From Rhodobacteraceae bacterium UBA6213 (GTDB taxonomy: Bacteria; Pseudomonadota; Alphaproteobacteria; Rhodobacterales; Rhodobacteraceae): a DNA stretch of 64,000 nt. The position numbers and the translations under genes were made by a program. The notes under the pieces were generated by a model that saw nothing but the letters and a program-made list of their open reading frames with translations, had not been told where the DNA came from and made no database searches. The DNA lies in NCBI GenBank assembly GCA_002421605.1, contig DISJ01000019.1, positions 1 to 64,000 of the forward strand, given 5' to 3'. Below are positions 15,684 to 25,067 of this stretch, piece by piece (within the stretch, counting starts at the first letter, position 1; every line of letters starts with the position of its first letter).

Positions 15684-18431
15684 TTAGCGCGCCAGTGACC
15701 ACCAGCCGCGTTTCTTCGGCTTTGTATCGGCCTCGGCTGGCGCGGGCTGCGGATCAAGCGCAGGCTGCGGATCAAGCGCAGGCTGCGGCGCAAGCACGGG
15801 GGCTGCCAGCGGCGCAGCTACCGGGGCTCGCGGCTGGGGTGCCGGTTGCAGTGGCGCGGGCGCGGCTGCGGGCTCGGGCTTGGCGGCCTTTGGTGCAGCT
15901 GGCTTGCGCGTGCGCGGTTTCGGCGCCGCCTTAGGTGCGGGCGCGTCGGTTGCGGCTGCAGCTGTGGTTGCAGTTTCGGCCTTGGGCTTTCGCGACCGGC
16001 TCGAAACCTTTTTTACCGGTGCGGGCGCGGCCTCTTCGGCAACGGCCGCGGCTACGGGTGCAGCTTGCGCGGCAGGTTCGGCTGCCACTTCGGCCACAAC
16101 TGCAGGCTTCGGCTTGGCGCGCGACGAGTTTGTGCGCGACCTGCTCGAGGTTCTCGGCTTTGCCGCAACGACGGGCTCGCCCACCGGTGCGGGCGCGGCT
16201 TCGACCGCCACCACCACACCGGCTTCGTCAGCCTCGTCGCCTTCGGAATCGTCGCCTTTGGCTTCGCCATCAGCACGCTCGGCACTGCTGCCATAGTCGC
16301 CGCCGGTCTTCTTCTTGCGCCGACGACGGCGCTTTTTCTTCTTCGGGCCATCATCGCCTACCGCGGTGCCAGCCTCAGTCATAACCGTTGCTTCAACCGC
16401 GTCTTCGGCTTCGACCTCTTCGGCTTCTTCGATTGCCAGATCATCTTCGTTATCGATCTCGGCCATCAGCTTCGCGTTGGCCGAAACCACGGCCTGCGCC
16501 ACTTCGGGCACGTTGCGGGTAGCGGTCTTGAACTTTTCAATCGCGTAATCGGGGCTAATCAGGTCAGGCGCAGCCTCGATGCGCACCGAAAGCCCGTAGC
16601 GAGCCTCGATACCCGCGACGTGTTCGCGCTTGGCGTTTATGAGGTAGTTGGCCACCGCGACCGGCGCACGCACCAGCACCTCGCGCGAACGCTTGCGCGT
16701 ACCCTCTTCCTCGATCGCGCGCAGAATCTGCAGCGCCAAGCTGTCGTCCGAGCGGATCAGCCCGGTGCCGTGGCAATGTGGGCAAGGCTGCGTGGTCATT
16801 TCGATCATGCCTGGGCGCAGCCGCTGGCGGCTCATTTCCAACAGGCCAAAGCCCGAAATGCGCCCGACTTGAATGCGCGCGCGGTCGGTTTTCAGCTTGT
16901 CTTTCAGCTTCTTCTCGACGCTGGCGTTGTTGCGCCGCTCTTCCATGTCGATAAAGTCGATGACGATCAAACCGGCAAGGTCGCGCAGGCGCAATTGGCG
17001 TGCGATTTCTTCGGCAGCCTCAAGGTTGGTCTTGAGCGCGGTATCCTCGATCGAGCCTTCCTTGGTGGAGCGGCCCGAGTTCACATCGATCGCCACCAAT
17101 GCTTCGGTGATGCCGATCACGATATAGCCGCCAGATTTGAGCTGCACCGTGGGGTTGAACATCGCGCCAAGGTAGCTTTCCACACCAAAGCGCGCGAATA
17201 GCGGCAACTGATCGGCGTAATGCTTCACGTTTTTGGCGTGCGACGGCATGATCATCTTCATGAAATCCTTGGCCGTGCGATAACCACGATCGCCCTCGAC
17301 CAGAACCTCGTCGATTTCCTTGCTGTAAAGATCGCGGATCGAACGCTTGATCAGATCACCTTCTTCATAAACAGGCGCGGGTGCAATCGAATGCAGGGTC
17401 AGATCGCGGATCTGTTCCCAAAGCCGCATCAGATATTCGTAGTCGCGCCGAATCTCGGTGCGGGTGCGCTGGCTTCCGGCGGTGCGGATGATCAAGCCCG
17501 CGCCGTGGGGAACCTCCATCTCGCCAGCAATTTCCTTCAGCTTCTTGCGGTCGAGCACGTTGGTGATCTTGCGGCTGATGCCACCACCACGCGCGGTGTT
17601 GGGCATCAAGACGCAATAGCGCCCGGCAAGGCTGAGGTAGGTAGTCAGCGCCGCGCCCTTGTTGCCACGCTCTTCCTTGACCACCTGCACCAGCATGATC
17701 TGGCGCACCTTGACCACTTCTTGAATCTTGTAGCGGCGCGCACGCGGCTTGCGGCCCTGATGGATTTCTTCGGAAAGATCCTCATCGGCCACCGATTCGA
17801 TCTCGTCATCGGTTTCAGAAGCATGGTCGGCGGCGACATAGGCATCGGCTTCGTCGCCATTGCCATTGCCATTACCGTTGCCGTTGCCGTTGCCATTGCC
17901 GTGATCCTCGCTGTCATGCGCAGGTGCTGCCTCGATTTTGGGCGCTTCTGCGACAACGTCAGGCGCGGGGGCAGCCTCTACACCTTCGCCATCTGGGTCA
18001 ACCACGGCCATGCCGGGAACATCTTCGCTGCGCGCCACCGCGTCGGCGTCTGCAGCGCGTTCGGGCCTTGGCGTCGAATTGCGGGAACCCGCGCTTGAGC
18101 GGCGGCGCGAACGGCCGTTTTCTTCGGCCTCTTCACGCTCGGCATAGGCGCGTTCTTCCTCGATCAGCGCCTGTCGGTCAGCGACCGGGATCTGGTAGTA
18201 ATCGGGATGAATCTCGGCAAAAGCGAGGAATCCGTGGCGGTTGCCACCGTAATCAACAAAGGCCGCCTGCAACGAGGGTTCGACCCGTGTGACCTTTGCC
18301 AGATAGATGTTCCCGGCCAGCTGCCGCTTGTTTACGGTTTCAAAATCAAACTCTTCGACCTTGCTTCCGTCCACCACCACGACGCGGGTTTCTTCCGCGT
18401 GGGTGGCATCGATCAACATTTTCTTTGCCAT
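15684..18431 (-). CDS. rne: Ribonuclease E
   Basis: Essential endonuclease for mRNA decay and rRNA/tRNA processing, and scaffold of the degradosome. The 915-residue product starts MAKKMLIDATHAEETRV. Its S1 domain is split by an acidic insert of roughly 150 residues containing an Asn-Gly repeat. The DNase I-like catalytic block (IDVNSGRSTKEGSIEDTALKTN, then IVIDFIDM) is present. The zinc-link CPHCHG lies near residue 550. The C-terminal third is disordered, rich in Ala, Pro, Lys and Arg, with repeated LDPQPA units, and ends KKRGWWSLAR. I start at 18431; codons upstream of it are unconserved. Confidence 0.96.
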   Translation of the reverse strand: MAKKMLIDATHAEETRVVVVDGSKVEEFDFETVNKRQLAGNIYLAKVTRVEPSLQAAFVDYGGNRHGFLAFAEIHPDYYQIPVADRQALIEEERAYAEREEAEENGRSRRRSSAGSRNSTPRPERAADADAVARSEDVPGMAVVDPDGEGVEAAPAPDVVAEAPKIEAAPAHDSEDHGNGNGNGNGNGNGNGDEADAYVAADHASETDDEIESVADEDLSEEIHQGRKPRARRYKIQEVVKVRQIMLVQVVKEERGNKGAALTTYLSLAGRYCVLMPNTARGGGISRKITNVLDRKKLKEIAGEMEVPHGAGLIIRTAGSQRTRTEIRRDYEYLMRLWEQIRDLTLHSIAPAPVYEEGDLIKRSIRDLYSKEIDEVLVEGDRGYRTAKDFMKMIMPSHAKNVKHYADQLPLFARFGVESYLGAMFNPTVQLKSGGYIVIGITEALVAIDVNSGRSTKEGSIEDTALKTNLEAAEEIARQLRLRDLAGLIVIDFIDMEERRNNASVEKKLKDKLKTDRARIQVGRISGFGLLEMSRQRLRPGMIEMTTQPCPHCHGTGLIRSDDSLALQILRAIEEEGTRKRSREVLVRAPVAVANYLINAKREHVAGIEARYGLSVRIEAAPDLISPDYAIEKFKTATRNVPEVAQAVVSANAKLMAEIDNEDDLAIEEAEEVEAEDAVEATVMTEAGTAVGDDGPKKKKRRRRRKKKTGGDYGSSAERADGEAKGDDSEGDEADEAGVVVAVEAAPAPVGEPVVAAKPRTSSRSRTNSSRAKPKPAVVAEVAAEPAAQAAPVAAAVAEEAAPAPVKKVSSRSRKPKAETATTAAAATDAPAPKAAPKPRTRKPAAPKAAKPEPAAAPAPLQPAPQPRAPVAAPLAAPVLAPQPALDPQPALDPQPAPAEADTKPKKRGWWSLAR
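17856..17900. repeat. 6-bp tandem repeat encoding Asn-Gly in RNase E
   Basis: About seven units of GCCATT/GCCGTT, read on the minus strand as (AATGGC/AACGGC)n and translated as alternating Asn-Gly. Being a multiple of three bases, gain or loss of a unit would change length without a frameshift. It lies in the linker splitting the S1 domain. Confidence 0.8.
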
Positions 18432-18899
18432 GTTTCCAATTCTCGCACGCACCACGGCGCAATCGGCCCGAAGGCGGAGCGCAAGGCAGAGCGTGATGAT
18501 AAGTTGCGGCACTGATCCGCGCGGCCACGGGCAGTTGCGCGGCGGCGTATCGCGCGCCCGCAGTCTGATTTCCGATTATCGCGTGCATCTCTGCCATTTG
18601 CCCAAAGCACGCTGTTACCAGTGCGCCCATGATGAAACCCGAAGCCGTTCAAGGCGTTGCGGGCGAATTTGCGGCCTTGCGGCCAATCGGATGATGTCTG
18701 CGCCCGCTGCCAAATTCGGCAGTACTGCGGCGCTTCACCAGCGAATCTCATACGTATCGACCGAAACGCAACGCGCGCCGCCGACACTTGGCCGACATTA
18801 GCGACCAAGCGGGTCTTAACACAAACGGTTTTTCTTCACCACGTCGTTAACGAAGCCGCACTTGGCCACAAGCGCAACACACCTAGACCGCTTGCGGCC
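18432..18899 (-). other. 468-base gap upstream of rne
   Basis: No gene is supported on either strand. Given the orientation, this holds the rne promoter and probably a long 5' leader, plus any 3' end of dctD, whose stop codon lies at its right edge. In gammaproteobacteria a long rne leader mediates autoregulation; whether that applies here is inference. I see a small palindrome TCGTTAACGA near 18844-18853 but no convincing terminator or promoter. Confidence 0.4.
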
Positions 18900-20231
18900 T
18901 CAGAGGTAGTCGCTCCGGCTTAAGCTATACTTCGCCATTTTCTCGTTCAAGGTGCGGCGCGGCAGGCACAATTCGTCCATCACCGCAGCAATCGCGCCTT
19001 TGTGCCGACGCATCGAATTGTCGATCAGCATCCGCTCGAAACTGTCCACATAATCCTTGAGCGGTTTGCCTTCGGTGGTCACTGCGGGGCCAGCCTCTTC
19101 GTTCTCGGCCATCAGAAGCGAGGCAATCGAACCGGTGCCGCGACGGTTTTGCAGCACAGCCCGCTCTGCCACGTTAATCAACTGGCGCACGTTGCCCGGC
19201 CAAGGTGCCTGCAACAGCTGCGCGGCCTCTTGCGCGGTGATTTCTGGCGCCACGCAGCCATATTCAAGCGCGAACTGTTCGGTCATGCGTGCGAAAAGCG
19301 TGAGGATGTCTTCGCCGCGCGTGCGCAGCGGTGGCAGCAGGATCTTTAGCGCGGCAAGGCGGAAATAGAGGTCTGGGCGCAGCGCGTCTTCGACCGTGCG
19401 CCCTTCGCCGTGGGTGTTGCAAATGCCAATCACCCGGGTTTCGGCGGGCGTGCCCTGTTCGTTGATAAAGGTCAAAAGCCGCGCTTGCAGCCCAAGGCTC
19501 AGCGCCTCGATATCTTCAAGGCACAGTGTGCCGCCCCGCGCCTCTTCGACCAGCGGCAAACCGCCGCCTTCTTCGGTCGGGCCAAACAACCGCGCCGCCA
19601 GCGCGTCTTCGGTAAAGGCGGCGCAGGAAACCACCACGAAACGGCGCCCGGCACGCGGCCCCACCGCGTGTAGCGCGTGCGCCACCAGCGTTTTGCCAGT
19701 GCCGGTTTCACCGTCGATCAGCACATGGCCATCCGCTTGCCCAAGGTCGAGGATATCTTCGCGCAGCCGCTCCATCGGCGCCGAGGCACCAATAAGCTTG
19801 CCCATCACCTGCTCGCCCTCCGCCAGATCGCGCCGCAAGGCCCGGTTGTCGAGCGTCAGCCGCCGCGCCTGCGTTGCGCGCTTGGCAAGTTCGGTCATGC
19901 GGTCGGGGTTGAACGGCTTTTCCAGAAAGTCCATCGCGCCAAGCCGCATCGCCTCGACCGCCATCGGCACGTCACCGTGACCGGTGATCATGATGACCGG
20001 TAGAGCCGAATCGAGGCTCATAAGGCGTTTCAGAAACGCCATGCCATCCATTCCGGGCATACGGATATCGGTGATTACGGCACCGGGCCAATCTGCGCCC
20101 ACCACTTTCAGCGCCTCTTCCGCCGAGGCGAAGGCCACAGCATCAAACCCCGAAAGCGCCAACCACTGCGAAACCGACTGCCGCAGGTCTTCTTCGTCAT
20201 CGACGATCGCAACCTTCATCATTCGTGCCAT
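18900..20231 (-). CDS. dctD: DctD-like response regulator lacking the GAFTGA loop
   Basis: Partner regulator of DctB for C4-dicarboxylate uptake. The 443 residues comprise a receiver domain (phospho-acceptor Asp55 in VITDIRMPG), an AAA+ domain with Walker A GETGTGKT (174-181), and a Fis-type HTH at the C-terminus. Unlike canonical sigma-54 activators there is no GAFTGA loop: between LFG and GGTLCLED only about 15 residues remain. The Walker B acidic pair reads Glu239-Asp240 instead of Asp-Glu. Sigma-54 contact, and perhaps ATP hydrolysis, may therefore be lost. It starts 6 bases after dctB. Confidence 0.88.
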   Translation of the reverse strand: MARMMKVAIVDDEEDLRQSVSQWLALSGFDAVAFASAEEALKVVGADWPGAVITDIRMPGMDGMAFLKRLMSLDSALPVIMITGHGDVPMAVEAMRLGAMDFLEKPFNPDRMTELAKRATQARRLTLDNRALRRDLAEGEQVMGKLIGASAPMERLREDILDLGQADGHVLIDGETGTGKTLVAHALHAVGPRAGRRFVVVSCAAFTEDALAARLFGPTEEGGGLPLVEEARGGTLCLEDIEALSLGLQARLLTFINEQGTPAETRVIGICNTHGEGRTVEDALRPDLYFRLAALKILLPPLRTRGEDILTLFARMTEQFALEYGCVAPEITAQEAAQLLQAPWPGNVRQLINVAERAVLQNRRGTGSIASLLMAENEEAGPAVTTEGKPLKDYVDSFERMLIDNSMRRHKGAIAAVMDELCLPRRTLNEKMAKYSLSRSDYL

Positions 20232-20237
20232 TTCGCC

Positions 20238-22031
20238 CTACTCCGCTGCTCTGGGCGTTTCGCCCTTTTTGCTATCTGCCGCGAGCGGCAGTTTGACTTC
20301 GAACACAGCACCGCCCGCCACGCCATTACGAGCCGTCAGCCGCCCGCCAAAGTCCTTCACGATCCCCGAGGAAATCGCGAGGCCGAGCCCGGTTCCTTCG
20401 CCGGGCTTCTTGGTTGTCCAGAACGGTTCGAACAGTTTGTCGAGATCGACAATCCCCGGTCCGTTGTCTTCAACGGCCAATAACGCCGTTTCCGCCGCGC
20501 TGAGCCGCAAATCGATGTGCGGCTCGGCCAAAGCCTTGGTTGCATCAAGTGCGTTGCGCAGCAAATTGATGATCACCTGTTCCAGCCGAATACGGTCTGC
20601 CAGTACCATCACCGGGCGGCGCGGCAGGCTGCGGGTAATCTTGACCGTGCGCGCGCGAAGCTGCGGTTCCATCATCGTGAGCGCCGAAGAAAGTGCGGCC
20701 CGAAGATCAACCTCTTCAAAGGCTTCGCCACCTTTTCTCGCGTAAGACTTGAGCTGGCGCGTGATCGCACCCATACGCTCGATCAAATCATCGATGCGTT
20801 GAAACGACGAAAGGGCCTCTTCCAAACGGCTGCGTTGCAACAGCAGGCGCGCACCGGCAAGATAGGTTTTCATCGCGGCCAGAGGCTGGTTCAACTCGTG
20901 GCTAACGGCGGCGCTCATTTCACCCAGCGCGGCAAGTTTGGAGGATTGCGCCAGCGTCTGTTCGGCGACCGCCAGATCTTTTTGCACCCGCTCGCGCTCG
21001 GCGATTTCGCGTAAAAGCCGCGCATTCAACACCCGAAGCTCGGCCGACTCGCGCCGATACCGCGCCGATTGCACGCGCGCGCGGCGTGACAGAAAGTAAA
21101 ACACCCCCGCCATCAGCACCGCGAAACCCATGATCTCAAGCGCCAGAACCGCGTTGACGCGTTGGCGCACGGAATCGTAACTGGTGAACGACACCATCCG
21201 CCAGCCGCGAAACGGCAGCCGTGCATCGGCGCGCATCACCGCAGTGCCCGAAAGATACGCATCCGGCGGTGCCCCGGCCCAGTCGCTGGTTACCTGCAAC
21301 GCGCGCTGTAACGCGTTGGCCTCGCCGGTCACGGCAAGTGCGTCAACCAGTGTCTGCCCGCGCCAGCGGGGTTGGGTTGAAAGGATGATCTTGCCTTCGC
21401 TGTTGATCACCGCCACCGAGTCAAGAATACCTGCCCAGCTGTTTTCAAACTTTGCGAGGTCCGTTTCAACCACGATCACCCCGGCTACCTTACCCTCGCT
21501 CAAAAGCACCCGCGAATACAGAAACTCGGTCGTGCCGCCATCACGTGAATCTGTGCTGAACACCGTCTCGCGCGAGCGCAGCGTATCAACAAAAAAGGCG
21601 GCATTTGCGTACGAGGTGCCCAACAGGTTGCGGTTCGTCGAGGCGACGGTGCGCCCGCTTGCATCCAGCAGCCGAATCGAGGCCGCTGCAATTTCGCGCG
21701 CCGAAGAAATCAGCCGCGCCGAAGTGAGCGAAAAATTACCGGTTGCCAGTGCGTCCAACAAGGCCGGGTCACGCGCCAAAAGCAACGGCACCACCGAGGT
21801 GCGCTGCAACTCTGACATCAGGTTGCCCGAATAGAGCGCGAGGCGCAAATCAGCGCGCACCCGCGTGGTTTCGGTGAAACGCTCCGATAGCCACACGTTA
21901 GTTGCCCAGATCACCGCACCGGCCATCAGCAGAATCGCCGCCACGACCAAGCGCAACACCATAGCGCGTGACGGTGCCGCCTCGGCCTCGGCCGGGTTCA
22001 CGAGATCGGGAATGGGCGGGCGCTGCGGCAT
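20238..22031 (-). CDS. dctB: DctB-type sensor histidine kinase
   Basis: Membrane sensor for C4-dicarboxylates, 597 residues. A transmembrane segment near residues 25-48 and a second near 300-325 flank a periplasmic double-PAS-like sensor. Then come a linker coiled coil, the HisKA block AAVSHELNQPLAAM with phospho-His378, and an HATPase domain (NLLRNALDAT, then VEDNGPGI). It lies directly upstream of dctD in a two-gene operon. No dicarboxylate transporter is adjacent; the nearest TRAP system is about 25 kb away. Confidence 0.93.
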   Translation of the reverse strand: MPQRPPIPDLVNPAEAEAAPSRAMVLRLVVAAILLMAGAVIWATNVWLSERFTETTRVRADLRLALYSGNLMSELQRTSVVPLLLARDPALLDALATGNFSLTSARLISSAREIAAASIRLLDASGRTVASTNRNLLGTSYANAAFFVDTLRSRETVFSTDSRDGGTTEFLYSRVLLSEGKVAGVIVVETDLAKFENSWAGILDSVAVINSEGKIILSTQPRWRGQTLVDALAVTGEANALQRALQVTSDWAGAPPDAYLSGTAVMRADARLPFRGWRMVSFTSYDSVRQRVNAVLALEIMGFAVLMAGVFYFLSRRARVQSARYRRESAELRVLNARLLREIAERERVQKDLAVAEQTLAQSSKLAALGEMSAAVSHELNQPLAAMKTYLAGARLLLQRSRLEEALSSFQRIDDLIERMGAITRQLKSYARKGGEAFEEVDLRAALSSALTMMEPQLRARTVKITRSLPRRPVMVLADRIRLEQVIINLLRNALDATKALAEPHIDLRLSAAETALLAVEDNGPGIVDLDKLFEPFWTTKKPGEGTGLGLAISSGIVKDFGGRLTARNGVAGGAVFEVKLPLAADSKKGETPRAAE

Positions 22032-22075
22032 GTGCCTAACTTAGGCGAGCTTGCCTCGCGCCTCAAGGCAAAGGC

Positions 22076-22744
22076 TTAGGCGCGCGCCAGCACCTCGGCC
22101 AACGCGCGGAACAATGCCGATCCGTCGCTACCGCCCTGTGCGGCTTCCATGGCCCGCTCGGGGTGTGGCATCAAGCCCAGCACGCGGCGGTTCGCACTTA
22201 GCACTCCCGCGATATCATCAACCGAGCCGTTCGGGTTGGCCGCATAGCGAAAAGCCACCCGATCCTCGCCCTGCAATCGTGCCAGCCCTTCGGCGTCGAT
22301 CGTGTAATTGCCATCGTGGTGCGCGACCGGAAAGATCACCTCGGCGTCTTTTGCGTAGCCCGAGGTATAAACGCTGTCGGTGCTTGTCACGCGCAGGGTC
22401 ACCGGCTTGCAGATGAATTTCAGCCCCGCGTTGCGCATCAGCGCGCCTGGCAGAAGCCGCATTTCGGTCAGCACCTGAAAGCCGTTACAGATGCCAAGCA
22501 CATAACCGCCGCGCGCCGCATGTGCCGCAATCGCGCGCGCCACCGGGCTTTGCGCGGCGATGGCACCGCAGCGCAGGTAATCGCCATAGGAAAATCCGCC
22601 CGGCACACCCACGATGTCAGTGCCCGCAGGCAGTTCGGGTTCCTTGTGCCATACTCGCACCACATCTGCGCCTGCCATCGCAAAGCCACGTTCCAGATCA
22701 CGGTCGCAGTTCGACCCGGGAAAGGTAATGACGGCGGCTTTCAT
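22076..22744 (-). CDS. purQ: Phosphoribosylformylglycinamidine synthase subunit PurQ
   Basis: Glutaminase subunit of FGAM synthase in purine synthesis, releasing ammonia for PurL. The class I amidotransferase nucleophile is Cys86 in YVLGICNGFQ, and the His/Glu of the triad lie in GLMPHPERAME. It has 222 residues, the normal length. GAGGAG precedes the ATG by 5 bases. It works with PurS, encoded upstream, but the two are separated by an alcohol dehydrogenase gene. Confidence 0.96.
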   Translation of the reverse strand: MKAAVITFPGSNCDRDLERGFAMAGADVVRVWHKEPELPAGTDIVGVPGGFSYGDYLRCGAIAAQSPVARAIAAHAARGGYVLGICNGFQVLTEMRLLPGALMRNAGLKFICKPVTLRVTSTDSVYTSGYAKDAEVIFPVAHHDGNYTIDAEGLARLQGEDRVAFRYAANPNGSVDDIAGVLSANRRVLGLMPHPERAMEAAQGGSDGSALFRALAEVLARA

Positions 22745-22819
22745 CGGCGCTCCTCGCTTCGCTTGCGGCTGATCCTGGCCGCCTGATACCCTATCACCCG
22801 CGCCGTTGTCACTGGCAGT

Positions 22820-23863
22820 TCAGGCGCTAAAATCGGTTATGACCGCCACACCGGGTGGTGCGGGATGGTCAAAGGCCGCAAGCTCGGCGCTGGCGTCCGA
22901 CAGGCGCACCCGCCGCGCAATCATCGGTGCCAGATCCACATGGCCTGCCGCGATCAGGTTCAACAGGCTCGGGTAGCGCCACGCGGGCATACCGCGCGTG
23001 CCAAAGACCGCAAGCTGGCCGGAATAAAGCGCATCCATCGGAATCCGCATCGTCACATGCTCGCCCGCAGGCATACCGATCTGCACCATGCGGCCCAGCT
23101 TGCGCAGCGACTTCAGCGCGCCAACCGTGGTCACCTCGATCCCCAGCGCCTCGATGGCAACATCAGCACCACCCCCGGTCAGCGCCCGAATCGCGGCGGG
23201 CGCATCCACTTCAGCGGCGTTGAACACCGCGTCGGCCCCAAGGCTTTTGGCATGCGCCAACTTTTCGCCCACCACATCAACCATCGCCACCCGTGCGCCC
23301 AAGGCCCGCCCCAGCAGCATTGCCGCCAGCCCCACGCCGCCCGTGCCGAACACTGCCATCCACTCGCCCGGCGCCAACGCCGCGCGGTCGGTCAACGCGT
23401 GCCAGGCGGTGGTAACGCGGCAGCCAAGCGAGGCCGCAAGTGCCGGGTCCATGCCCTCGGGCAGAATCGAGAGGTTCGCATCGGCTCGCGGCACCGCAAT
23501 GCGTTCGGCAAAAGCGCCTGCTTGCGTGAAGCCGGGAATGATCTGCGTGGGGCATGTGGTCTGGTGCCCAGCCGCACAGGCCGGGCATTGGCCACATGCC
23601 AGAATGAAGGGCGCAATCACCCGGTCGCCGCGCTTCCAGCGCGTGACCCCTGCCCCAACCTCTTCCACAACCCCGCAATATTCGTGCCCCGGCACATGCG
23701 GCAGTTGCACATCAGGGTCAGAACCGCACCACGAATGCCAGTCAGAGCGGCAGATACCGCAAGCCAGCACCCGCAGCACCACGCCGTCAGCGGGGCAATC
23801 CGGCTCGGGCAAGGTTTCGACGCTTAGCGGTGCGCGATAGGCCGTCAAGACAGCGGCGCGCAT
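22820..23863 (-). CDS. Zinc-dependent alcohol dehydrogenase
   Basis: Medium-chain dehydrogenase of 347 residues. Catalytic zinc ligands are in CGICRSDWHS and GHEYCG. The structural zinc cysteines are in CGQCPACAAGHQTTC. The Rossmann motif is GTGGVGLAA, followed by an acidic residue (VDVV) that points to NAD. The substrate is unknown. Its ATG shares one base with the purS stop (TGATG), so it is translationally coupled to purS, an odd position for a dehydrogenase between two subunits of one purine enzyme. I start at 23863 rather than the upstream frame opening because MRAAVLTAYRAPL is the family N-terminus. Confidence 0.92.
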   Translation of the reverse strand: MRAAVLTAYRAPLSVETLPEPDCPADGVVLRVLACGICRSDWHSWCGSDPDVQLPHVPGHEYCGVVEEVGAGVTRWKRGDRVIAPFILACGQCPACAAGHQTTCPTQIIPGFTQAGAFAERIAVPRADANLSILPEGMDPALAASLGCRVTTAWHALTDRAALAPGEWMAVFGTGGVGLAAMLLGRALGARVAMVDVVGEKLAHAKSLGADAVFNAAEVDAPAAIRALTGGGADVAIEALGIEVTTVGALKSLRKLGRMVQIGMPAGEHVTMRIPMDALYSGQLAVFGTRGMPAWRYPSLLNLIAAGHVDLAPMIARRVRLSDASAELAAFDHPAPPGVAVITDFSA

Positions 23864-24102
23864 CAGACGAACTCGATGTCGTATTTCTCGATCACGGTAT
23901 TGGCCAACAGCTTTTCGCACATCTCGCGCAGTTCCGCCTCGGCTGCGGCGCGGTCGGTGGCGGCCAGATCAAGGTCGATCACCTTGCCCTGCCGCACCCG
24001 TTCAACCCCGCCAAAGCCGAGTGTGGCCAACGCATGGCGCACCGCTTCGCCCTGCGGGTCGAGAACGGCATCCTTCAGCATCACATGCACGCGTGCCTTC
24101 AT
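23863..24102 (-). CDS. purS: Phosphoribosylformylglycinamidine synthase subunit PurS
   Basis: Small (79-residue) structural subunit of the PurLQS complex that bridges PurL and PurQ. Family features include the start MKARVHVMLKDAVLDPQG and the FGGVERVRQGKVIDLDL segment. It lies 11 bases after purC and overlaps the dehydrogenase start. Confidence 0.96.
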   Translation of the reverse strand: MKARVHVMLKDAVLDPQGEAVRHALATLGFGGVERVRQGKVIDLDLAATDRAAAEAELREMCEKLLANTVIEKYDIEFV

Positions 24103-24113
24103 CGCCTGCCCCT

Positions 24114-24878
24114 TCAGTTGATCAGCGTCGGCTTGGTCATCACGGTAGCGTTGGTGGGCAACACCCCCAAGCGCCGCGCAACCTCGGTATAGGCGTCGGT
24201 CAGGCTGCCTAGATCGCGGCGGAACACGTCTTTATCAAGCTTCTGGCCGGTTTTCACATCCCAAAGGCGGCAGCTATCGGGGCTGATTTCGTCGGCTACG
24301 ATTAGGCGCATGAAATCGCCATCCCAGACGCGGCCAATCTCGATCTTGAAATCGACCAGCTTGATCCCGACGGCGTAAAATACACCGGCAAGAAAGTCGT
24401 TCACGCGCAGCGCCAGCGCCACGATGTCGTCAAGGTCTTGTTGGTTGGCCCAACCGAAGGCGACGATATATTCTTCGCTCACCATCGGATCGCCAAGCGC
24501 GTCATTCTTGTAGCTATATTCCACGATCGGGCGCGGCAGTGCAGTGCCCTCTTCCAGCCCCAGCCGCTTGGCGATGGAACCTGCGGCAAAATTGCGCACG
24601 ATCACTTCCAACGGGATGATCTCGACCTGGCGGATCAATTGCTCGCGCATGTTCAGCGTGCGGATGAAATGCGTCGGCACACCGACATTGCCGAGTCCGG
24701 TCATGAAAAATTCGCTGAGCCGGTTGTTCAGCACGCCCTTGCCATCAAACACCGCCTTTTTCTGCGCGTTGAAAGCCGTGGCATCGTCTTTGAAGTACTG
24801 GATCAGCGTGCCCGGCTCGGGGCCTTCATAGAGGATCTTCGCTTTGCCTTCGTAAATCTTCTTGCGCCGCGGTGCCAT
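24114..24878 (-). CDS. purC: SAICAR synthase PurC
   Basis: Phosphoribosylaminoimidazole-succinocarboxamide synthase, joining aspartate to CAIR with ATP. The product has 254 residues. Signature blocks are KKIYEGKAKILYEG, the VIVRNFAAGSIAKRLG region, and DEISPDSCRLWD. I start at MAPRRKK (24878), which has GGGAG a few bases upstream; earlier in-frame Met codons precede unconserved residues. It is first in purC-purS-adh-purQ. Confidence 0.96.
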   Translation of the reverse strand: MAPRRKKIYEGKAKILYEGPEPGTLIQYFKDDATAFNAQKKAVFDGKGVLNNRLSEFFMTGLGNVGVPTHFIRTLNMREQLIRQVEIIPLEVIVRNFAAGSIAKRLGLEEGTALPRPIVEYSYKNDALGDPMVSEEYIVAFGWANQQDLDDIVALALRVNDFLAGVFYAVGIKLVDFKIEIGRVWDGDFMRLIVADEISPDSCRLWDVKTGQKLDKDVFRRDLGSLTDAYTEVARRLGVLPTNATVMTKPTLIN

Positions 24879-25067
24879 CTGCTCTCCCATCGCTCGAAGC
24901 CCACAAGGGGGCGGCGGGGCGGCCTGCCCCAAACGCCGCTATAGGCCAAGGCAGAGAAGGCCGCAAGGCAAAGGGCCGCGCCGATAGCGACTCGGCGGGG
25001 CTTGCGGTCGCGCCCCTGCGTGGGCATATGTGAAACAACAGCAACCTTCTGAGAACCGGGGGCCGCC

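Noticed and set aside
15846..17201. 451-codon plus-strand open frame opposite rne
   Set aside because: Cys/Arg/Gly-rich mirror of the RNase E low-complexity tail; no independent evidence.
17856..17900. Short regular repeats as a possible CRISPR
   Set aside because: The unit is 6 bp without spacers and is in frame within rne; it encodes Asn-Gly.
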